Part shown: positions 56,354 to 64,000 of the stretch, in pieces | How the letters are laid out: every line of letters begins with the position of its first letter | How positions within the stretch are numbered: the stretch's first letter is position 1 | Assembly: GCF_037893015.1 (NCBI RefSeq) | Contig: NC_133658.1 | Span: 61,423,636-61,487,635, forward strand | DNA: 64,000 nt | Source of the DNA: Macrotis lagotis | Lineage: Eukaryota > Chordata > Mammalia > Peramelemorphia > Peramelidae | Direction: 5' to 3' | Notes under the pieces: model-generated | Seen by the model: the letters and a program-made list of their open reading frames with translations, nothing else | Databases searched by the model: none | What the model was told of the DNA's origin: nothing | Program-made: the position numbers and the translations under genes

Positions 56354-56740
56354 CCTTCCTTGAGCAGGTTGACTTCTCCCTCTTTGGTCCCTCGCCCACC
56401 TGCCTGCCCCGCAGCCATGGTCACCTATTGGAGACACGCTGGACTCAGCTATATCTGATATTCCCAGATCTGTGCAAAAGCAGTAAGAGATGCACTGAAG
56501 ACTGAATTCAAAGCAAATGCTGAAAAGGTTTCTGGCAGAAGTGTAAAAATAGTGAAAGTTAAAAAGGAATAATGTAACCTGACTAGTGCTACATTTTCAA
56601 GGTGAAGATTTTCAGTTATGTGTTATGGCAGATTGGAAACTATCTCACTTCATGTTTTGCTGTTGAGAAGAAAACACCTGCCTGTGTATTCTGACATGCC
56701 AATAAACTAAGCCCTGATTCAATATGAAAAAAAAAAAAAA
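56354..56740 (+). mobile_element. Retroposed ATP5F1E mRNA copy with target-site duplication
   Basis: Insert bounded by identical copies of AAAACTGAGGGCAGGA. The 5' target ends in G/AAAA, as expected for L1 endonuclease. Retained leader and tail show that nearly the full mRNA was copied. Confidence 0.92.
56417..56572 (+). pseudogene. ATP5F1E: Processed pseudogene of ATP synthase epsilon subunit
   Basis: Intronless copy of the whole 51-codon reading frame of the small F1 epsilon subunit of mitochondrial ATP synthase, which sits on the gamma-subunit foot. Codon 14 is TGA (56456-56458), replacing the Arg codon CGA by a CpG transition. The rest reads open to TAA at 56570-56572 and ends in the typical [10 protein letters not shown] few substitutions against the human protein are seen (for example Thr3, His7). 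The copy keeps 5' leader, 3' trailer, AATAAA at 56701 and a poly(A) tract at 56727-56740, flanked by a 16-bp direct repeat (56338-56353 and 56738-56753). It lies in the probable intron 1 of PLA2G15 on the opposite strand and is dead. Confidence 0.95.
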
Positions 56741-57267
56741 ACTGAGGGCAGGAGTACAACCACCTTCCCATCACTAAAGGGACATGTCCCTTATACCTAG
56801 AAGATTCAATAGAGTCTAGTATTCAACCCCAGAATGTCTTGGAAATCTCTTAACAGATCAGTCAGCACTCTAATTAAGGAAGTAGCCAAAGGTAACTTCA
56901 GAGGGCTAGTGGCAAAACAAACCTCCTTCTTCACACATAACTAACGTGGTGGTGGTGTTAACTATACTTCTGTTAAAAGACAGGGTTTGATGTTGGCGGA
57001 AGTCATTGAGAAATAGGTGATTTTTTTTAAAGAAAAGCATCAATTACAATATTAATAAGGGAAGGAAGTTCATCTAGACATATATCCTACCCTAGCCGCC
57101 CCATGGTACAAATGGAAAAAAAAACAAAATGGAAAAGGCCAAAAGATTAGGTGAAATGCCCTTGTGAAAAATACATTGAGACAATGGGTAATGAGCTGAT
57201 CAAGGGGAAAAGGTTGCCTTCTAATCTGTGAAGGATTCCTGAGCTTGAGTTTCTCAATACTCAAAAA

Positions 57268-57268
<1 letters not shown>

Positions 57269-57306
<38 letters not shown>
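57269..57306. repeat. (CA)19 microsatellite
   Basis: Uninterrupted CA run. Confidence 0.97.
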
Positions 57307-57309
<3 letters not shown>

Positions 57310-57709
57310 ATGACTGAATGCTTAATCACACCCCTGTGGCAGAACTATACTGGTGGCATGTTAGGAAGGGGGGAGGAGCAGCTGCCTCCCTGGCTTGAAC
57401 CTACACTTGCCCAAACCAGCACACGAAGGGTTGGACTCTAGTTTTATCAAAAGGCCAGAATAATGCCTTTCTTAGCCTTAAGCAGGTCAAAAGGCTACTT
57501 CAAGTGCCAGCCTTGCCCAAGAAGGTAGCAAAAGCACCAACAGGAAACAGAAACTTCAGTCTGCCTGGTCTGGGAAGGAACAAGGCATTTCAAAACCATT
57601 TATAACTTGGTTGGTCAAGCACTAGACAGAACCTGGCCATATAGAAAGGGCAAAAAGACTGGCAGCCAACAGAACTACTCCATCCTACCTGGCCCTAGAG
57701 CAACCATTT

Positions 57710-58220
57710 TAAGTGCAAATCATTCATCACAAATTTAGAGATGAGAAAATTGAGGTTCAAAAGTTAATACCTGCCCTGAAGGTGCCACAGGCTTGGGTAT
57801 AGGAAATGTTGCAGAAAATAGTACCTAAAAATGAAAATAGGAGAACATCATCTCATTTGATTTTCTCAACAACCCTGTGATTAAGTTGAGTCAAATGAGG
57901 AATAAAGGTTCAAAGAAGTTGCCTTCATTAATGACAGGGCCAGGAAGAAAACAAAGATTCCTGGATTCTTTTCATTCTACTAGATTTTGATCTCCACTCT
58001 CTTTACTTAACCAAAAATTACTATTTAATAACTAGCTGTCAATATAGCACTTTACAGTTAGCAAAAAAAAAAAAAAATGTTATCTCATTTGATTCTCACA
58101 ACAACCCTGGGAGGTAGGTAGGTACTGTTATTATCCTCATTTTACAAATGAGGAAACTGAGGCTGAGTAAGTTTAATTGACTTAGGTCAAGCAACAAATG
58201 AGTCTAAAGCTCATCTTCCT
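57710..58220 (+). mobile_element. Two or three MIR pieces
   Basis: AGAGATGAGAAAATTGAGG at about 57738, an ill-preserved piece near 57890, and TTTTACAAATGAGGAAACTG at about 58140. Confidence 0.6.
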
Positions 58221-58669
58221 GATTTTAAATTTGTCATCAGACACTACTTCACCCTGTTTGCTTTAGTTCCTTATCTGTCAAATGGAAATGGAAGCCAAAA
58301 GCAACAAGAACAGACAGCTACTAAGTATCTGAGGCAGGATTCAAATTCTAGTGTTCCTGATAAGTATCTAGAGGCTCTAGCACAAGATTCCTTTGCAATT
58401 TCTATTTTATCTTTTGAAATGATAGATATTTGACAAATGAGGTTTTTTTTTATCAGAGAAACTTGTAAAATTGTTTTTCTCGGTTTCCTGATTATCATTT
58501 TGTAAAAATCTTTAATAGATTATTGAGTCAGGCTTCCTGGTACAGGAGAGGTGCTACATCCTAGCAAGTAGGTCCATTCAGAAAGTAGGCACCCCAGTGG
58601 ACCTCCCACCAGTGGGCTGGATACTCTGAGTTAATTACATTTGGAGCTGAAATCACTTGAAACTAAACT

Positions 58670-59080
58670 CATCTGGAACAGGGACTTTTTAAAAAAATAT
58701 ATATCTGATTTATTTTTCCAACTCTGCAATGGTAGTTTTCAACAGTCATTTTTGGCTAAGTTTTAAATGTTTACATTTGTTCTTCCTCCCTCCTGTCCCT
58801 CCACCCTTCTTCCCCTGGCAGAAAACAATCTAATATAGGCTACAAATTTAAAGAATCAAATCACATCAGAAAAAAAAATAGAGAAAAAAACTCCATAAAA
58901 CAACCTCTCCTTTCCCTCTATCCTTCCCCTGATAGCAATCTAATACAGGCTACATGTGTAAAGGAAAATCAAGTTAAAAAAAAATTTGTGTCCTGAATAC
59001 CTTTGGCTATGGACTCTTTTCTGACCATAATTTTTAAATTCATGATTACAAAGGAGATCAATTATCTAAAAAAATTTTTT
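58670..59080 (-). mobile_element. L1 3' UTR, antisense
   Basis: CTTCTTCCCCTGGCAGAAAA, CAATCTAATATAGGCTACA and a second copy of the same words at about 58935, suggesting a tandem or two insertions. Confidence 0.6.
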
Positions 59081-59096
59081 TTGAATCAATCCCTCA

Positions 59097-59238
59097 GGCA
59101 GCTAGGTGGAGCAGTGGATAGAGCACCCGCCCTAGAGTCAGGAGGACCTGAGTTCAAATGTGACCTCAGACACTAAATAATTACCTAGCTGTGTGGCCTT
59201 GGGCAAGCCACTTAAACTTGCAAAAACCTTAAAAAAAA
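59097..59238 (+). mobile_element. Marsupial tRNA-derived SINE
   Basis: Flanked by AATCAATCCCTCA (59084-59096, 59239-59251). Confidence 0.95.
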
Positions 59239-59251
59239 AATCAATCCCTCA

Positions 59252-60185
59252 TTTTCAAGCTGGAGGAACTAGAAGTTATCACACAGGTAGTAACAGAGCT
59301 GGAACTATTTTGTCCAAGGACAAGTTTACTAATACCATCCCTCTGTCCTCCATTTCTATCTGGACTAACCGAAGAGATTTGGTGAGGTGGTAGCCTTGGT
59401 CACTGAGAGAGCAAAGCTAACTTTAACAGATGCACTGCTCCCAAAATTAAGCCAACTGAGGTAACTAGTTGGATTCACCTGACCCTGCTCAAACCAAGTT
59501 GGCTACTTTGCAGTCTGGAGCCATTGACCCCTAAATACACTAGTGATGATCAGAAAGAGTAAGCAATAAGAAACGCATAGATCATGGCTCTAAAGTAGCC
59601 AGCAATTATGATTCAACACATTCTTGGGTTCAGTTTGCCTTAATCTATTACTATATCATAAGTTGCCTTGGAGTGCACCACTTTTTTGTCACATAATGGA
59701 CCATGCTTACCATCCTGCAGAGTAAAATATGTAGAATCCTCTGTTGCCAAGGTAGTCCATGATACAAAGTTAAGAATTCCTTAACATTTCCATTTTCCAC
59801 CCACCTGAATTCCACCTGGCCTTTTAAATTCATGCAAATCCTATCTCCTCCATAAAGCCTTCTAAAGGAGCAGAACAGCCCATCCATGAAACAGAAACTT
59901 CACTGAGGTCTCCAACCTCATCTATAAAATGGGCATATTTATCTTCAAAGGATTGTAGAAATCCATTTAAAAACACTTTGCAAACATCAAAGCACATCAA
60001 AATCAACTATCCTTTCTACCAGTCAGAAATCATCATCTTCTTATGGGATGTAAGGTCAAAGTTTTTGAGTTGGAAGACCTTTCATTTGACAGAAAACAGG
60101 CAGACAACTGAGGTCAGAGAGAGATAAAAATGACTTGTCTCCTATCACACACCAGTCCTATCATAGGAAGGAAAGGTTCATTCAG
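59252..60185. other. No gene seen
   Basis: Short frames only; weak MIR-like sequence near 60080-60150. Confidence 0.4.
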
Positions 60186-60189
60186 TTTG

Positions 60190-60850
60190 GGACAATTCAA
60201 ATTTAAGATGTTTGTGACATATCCACTTTAAAAATGTTTAGTGATATGTTCCAAAATATTCATAGCAGTTCTGTTGTAGTGGCAAAGAACTGGACATCGA
60301 GAGAATGCTCATCAATCGGGGAATGGCTGAACAAGTTATGGCATGTGAATGTTATGGAGTACTATTGTTATATAAGAAACCATGAATAGCTGGACTCCAG
60401 AGAAGCATAGGGAGAATTACAGAAACTAAGGCTGAGCAAAGGGGAACAGAATCAAGAGAACACTCTACGTGTTAACAATAATATTGCATATTGTTCAACT
60501 TTGATGGATGCAGCTCCTCAATCGTTTAGACAATCCTGGGAGACCCACATAATTCATATCCAAACTCAAAAAACTTCATAATCAAAATGAATACTATGTT
60601 CACTTTTTAAAATTTTCTCTTAAGTTTTTCCTTCCTATCTCATGGTTTTCTTCCTTTCTCATTTCCTCAATGACTAATATGTAAACAAGTTAAACACAAA
60701 TGCACATGTTATAAAGTTCACTAAATTGTTCGCTGCTGAGGGGAGAGGGGTGAAAGAAAATTGTGTAACTTATAAATATGCATATAGATGAATGTTGAAA
60801 ACCTTTCATAACATGTAATTGGAAAAGTAAAAAAAATATTATTTTTTTTT
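60190..60850 (+). mobile_element. L1 3' end
   Basis: AAATATTCATAGCAGTTCTG, GGGGAATGGCTGAACAAG, ending in A-rich DNA. Confidence 0.8.
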
Positions 60851-60854
60851 AAAG

Positions 60855-61010
60855 AGGGGAAGCTGGGTGGTACAGTGGATAGAGCACTGGTCCTGGAGTC
60901 AGGAGGATCTAAGTTCAAATTAGACCTCAGTCAATTGATTCTTAGTAGCTGTGTGACCTTGAGCAAGTCACTTTACCCCACAGCCTTGCAAAAAACAAAA
61001 CAAAATAAAA
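60855..61010 (+). mobile_element. Diverged tRNA-derived SINE
   Basis: GAAGCTGGGTGGTACAGTGG, GTTCAAATTAGACCTCAG, then GCCTTGCAAAAAACAAAAC. Confidence 0.85.
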
Positions 61011-61511
61011 AAGAAATGTTTAATGATAATTGGATATATGGGATTAAAACTCAAGAGAGAGAGAGAGACTAGTGAAAACACTCTCAAATGCCAGTGAAGG
61101 ATGCTTCTTCCTAGTGTCTCCACCCTCTTCCAGGCAGTTGAGCCCCTTGTCAAGGCACTATTTGTCCCCTACCCCCTTTTCTAGCTATATAAATCTGATG
61201 CCCTGGTGCCCTGGGGCAACTCTACTCTGATACCACTGAACCAGTATAGACAAATGTTACCCTACCTGAATTCATTCTTTAACAATTAACATAACTTCCA
61301 TCCCATCATACCCTCACCATCCAGGTGATTCTGACCGGGGCTTGGGTTTTCATTATTTATATGAATTTATATAAGGCCAACTGACTGCTTCCTTATTCTG
61401 ATTTCTCTCCCTCATACTCCCTAACAATTCCACTGTGTTCTCTGGAATGTTTGCGCCATAGGAAACAAACCAGAATTCATCTTAAACCCCCAATTTCTTC
61501 ATTCAAAGTCT

Positions 61512-61660
61512 CTTCTAAGTGATGCAGTATAAAGAGTGCTGGGCCTGGGATCAGGAAGACTCAAATTCAAAGTCAGTCTCAGACACTTAACAGCTTTTGT
61601 GACCCTGGGCAAGTGACTTAACCTATTGTCTTCAGTTTTCCCAACTTATGAGGATCAAAT
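61512..61660 (+). mobile_element. Old tRNA-derived SINE
   Basis: GTGATGCAGTATAAAGAGTG, CTCAGACACTTAACAGC, CTGGGCAAGTGACTTAACC. Confidence 0.7.
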
Positions 61661-62039
61661 GAGATATTTGTAAAGATATCTGAAAAACAAAAAATATTTG
61701 GAACAAAGTAAGGTGCTTAATAAATAAAGGCTTATTTCCCTTCTTCTGATGCTTATAGATTCAGCAGACACCTTTTCTAGCAGCTTGTCCTTAGATTCAT
61801 TGGTTGAGGTCAAGTTAAAACAATGCTTGCTCGTTATCTTTGTCCCTTCCAGTTCTTCCCCTATCATGCTGCTCCTATCCTCTGCCCTTTGTGTTTCATT
61901 CCACCTGGCTCACATAATAAGAACTGGCTCTGCTCCTTGCCTGGCAAATTTCTCTACCTACACAAATGATCCCATTGCATCCTAGTTTTTCCTTTATTAT
62001 CCCTAAGCATTCTCATTGCATAATAAAAATTTTTTCCTA

Positions 62040-62425
62040 GAGGAATAGGAATACAGAGAAATCTGGAAAGATATGCATGAACTGATACTGAGTGAGATGA
62101 GCAGGACTAGAAGAACATTGTACACCCTAACAACAACATGGGGGTGATGATCAACCTTAATAGACTTGCTCATTCCATCAGTGCAACAATCGGGGACAAT
62201 TTGGGGGTATCTGTGATGGAAAATATCATCTGTATCCAGAGAAAGAATTGTAGAGTTTGAACCTTTAATTTTAAAAAAAAACCATTATCTTATTATGTAA
62301 TTTTGCTATCTCATATACTTTATTTTTGACTAATAGACTGCCTTCTGTGGGGGTGGGGGGAGGGAAGCAAAAGTAGGGGGAAAATTGTAAAACTCAAAAT
62401 AAATAAAATCTTTCTTTTATTTAAA
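62040..62425 (+). mobile_element. L1 3' end, strongly truncated
   Basis: GATATGCATGAACTGATACT, ACACCCTAACAACAACATGG, poly(G)-rich stretch, then AATAAATAAAATC. Confidence 0.85.
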
Positions 62426-62439
62426 AAAATTTGCCCCCA

Positions 62440-63770
62440 GGCAATCCTACTTTCCACTATTTCACTCTCCACATCAACTCTTTCAAAATCTTTTCATCCC
62501 TCCTCAAATCTCCCCAAGGCTCTTCCCACTTCCCACTCTCATCGGAGAACTCTCCTTCACTTTTTACAGAAAAACTGAAGCCATGTCATGAGCTCCTTTC
62601 TCTTCTTTTCATCTCCTATCACTCAGATGCCTTCAGACACCATCTCCTCCACCTCATTTCCATTAAGGTGTCCTACAAGCATCCCACTCCATCCCTTCTG
62701 CTCCAGTTGGCTATTCTCACTATCTCCAATCTCTCCTTGTCAACTGACTTCTTCCCTACCACCTGCAAAACTCCCCTTATCCTTAAAAAAAAAATCTTTA
62801 TTTGATCCATCCAATCCCTTTTTCTCTTGTATCTAAATTTTTTTTGAAAAGCCCTTCTACAATTGGTGCCTACATTTTATTTTCTCTCTAATTTTCTTAA
62901 CTCTTTGTAGTCTAGCTTCAATTGAAACTGCTCTCTCTAAACTTACTAACACCTCTCAAATGTCAAATCCAATGGTCTTTTCTCAACCTTCAACCTTTTT
63001 GAGCTCTCTCTCTTGAATGTGACACACATTAAGTCTCTGCTCCTTCTCAGTCTTATCTGGATCTTTCATTCAGGTCATGCTCACTGTCTCCCAGGTTCTG
63101 TGCTCTCTTCTCTACTTCCTCTTGGTGATCTTCATCAGCTCTCAAGGATTCAATTATCAATTCTATGCAAATAATTCTTAGATCTATTTGTCCACACCAA
63201 AGAGCTCTGTTGACTTCCAATCTGCATAGTAGATATCTAGAACTGATTATCCTATAGTCATCTTAAACTCACCACATCCAACAGTGAACTATCTTTTCCC
63301 CCAAATTCTCTACTCTTTCTATTTCATTTTCAATATTTTACTCTCTCAATCTCTTCTTCCCACCCCACCCCATATCCAATCAATCTTTTCTACCTTTCTA
63401 ACATCTTTTGAATATGCTCCCTTCTTTCCTTTAGCACTGCCACCACCGCAGTGAAGAACCCCCCCATCACCTCATAACTGAACAGTCTGCTGGTACCTCT
63501 TGCCACTGCAGTCCAGCCTCTACTAGGCTAGCAAAGTGATCTTGGGGTTCCCCCCCAACTCAATAAATTCCAGTGATTCCCCTATTGCCACCAGGGCCAA
63601 ATGTAAAATCATGCACCAAATGTAAAATTATGCTGGACCCTTCATAACCTTTCCTCCCCATTTCCACCTCCCCCCCCCAACCCTCCACCAGCTCCCCTTT
63701 GTAGTCTTCTTACACCTTACATCCCCCAGTTCTCTGCAATCATCTCCAGACCCTGTACATCCTTGACTAG
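62440..63770 (+). mobile_element. L2 ORF2 fragment, about 1.3 kb
   Basis: Reverse-transcriptase region of L2 in sense: a frame with FFPTTCKTPLILKKK, then CTTCTACAATTGGTGCC, ACTGCTCTCTCTAAACTTAC, CTCACCACATCCAACAGTG and CAATAAATTCCAGTGATTCC in consensus order. Many stops. The open frame 62431-62805 is part of it. Confidence 0.8.
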
Positions 63771-63828
63771 AGCAGTTAGGTGTGGCAGTTAGAGAATCAG
63801 ACCTGGAGTCAAGAATACCTGAATTCTG

Positions 63829-63985
63829 GGGCAGTTAGGTGGAGCAGTGGATAGAACACTGGCCCTGGAGTCAGGAGTATCTAAGTTCAAATCTGGCCTC
63901 AGACACTTAATAATTACCTAGCTGTATGACCTTGGGCAAGTCACTCTGTTTGCCTCAGTTTCTTAATCTATAAAATGACTTTTTT
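63829..63985 (+). mobile_element. Marsupial tRNA-derived SINE, preceded by a SINE scrap
   Basis: Sense copy with GCCTCAGTTTCTTAATCTAT tail. A second partial head (GCAGTTAGGTGTGGCAGTTA) lies at 63774-63828. The last bases (GGCAAGGCAATGG) begin an antisense SINE cut by the window edge. Confidence 0.88.
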
Positions 63986-64000
63986 TTGGCAAGGCAATGG

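Larger units (their letters stand above)
52581..64000 (-). other. Probable PLA2G15 intron 1 (open to the right)
   Basis: No exon encoding a signal peptide and ending in a G-phase donor, and no CpG-rich island, is visible above exon 2. I infer that this whole stretch is intron 1 or upstream flank. The parts at 53600-54960 and 57310-57700 hold nothing I recognise. Confidence 0.6.

Noticed and set aside
62431-62836. 124- and 82-codon plus-strand frames
   Set aside because: Part of the L2 ORF2 relic.

Overview
The window looks like nuclear DNA from a marsupial. It is filled with tRNA-derived SINEs (head GGGCAGCTAGGTGGCGCAG, body with the TTAATAATTACCTAGC block), marsupial-type L1, an ORF1-only L1, L2, MIR, a second longer SINE family and an old class-I endogenous retrovirus. 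The TTAATAATTACCTAGC SINE variant makes me favour an Australian (dasyuromorph-like) lineage over an American opossum, but that is a weak inference from memory. The DNA is AT-rich, genes have introns, and I see no CpG island, operon, CRISPR or tRNA gene.

One conserved gene is certain: PLA2G15 (lysosomal phospholipase A2 group XV) on the minus strand. Exons 2-6 lie at 52424-52580, 44526-44644, 41877-41975, 41321-41545 and 38486-38997. Every junction has GT/AG signals and compatible phase, and the Ser-Asp-His triad is intact. Exon 1 (signal peptide) is not visible and is probably beyond the right edge. A repeat-free tract at about 35400-38485 is probably its long 3' UTR.

The most interesting object is an unassigned two-exon minus-strand gene model at 24311-24924. 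Its last exon encodes a convincing death-fold domain of CARD type, recalling RIPK2/NOD1 CARDs, and it splices in frame to a small upstream exon. I cannot name it. It lies about 14 kb beyond the 3' end of PLA2G15.

Layout: 1-4730, a decayed non-LTR reverse transcriptase plus SINEs. 4735-17080, a nest: a minus-strand L1 split by a plus-strand ORF1-only L1 (6187-9360) and by a minus-strand gammaretrovirus-like ERV (9465-14808), itself hit by SINEs and a composite repeat carrying an L1 tail. 17080-24100, repeats including a second L1 copy with a 46-bp perfect palindrome. 24150-24930, the CARD gene. 25050-35400, repeats and undistinguished DNA. 35400-52580, PLA2G15. 52580-64000, probable intron 1, holding an ATP5F1E processed pseudogene (56354-56740), L1 tails and a 1.3-kb L2 relic.

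Apart from PLA2G15 and the CARD model, essentially all open frames here are repeat-derived or chance. Repeat family names come from memory of consensus sequences, not from a search; boundaries are good to a few bases where a target-site duplication is given and to about 20-50 bases otherwise.
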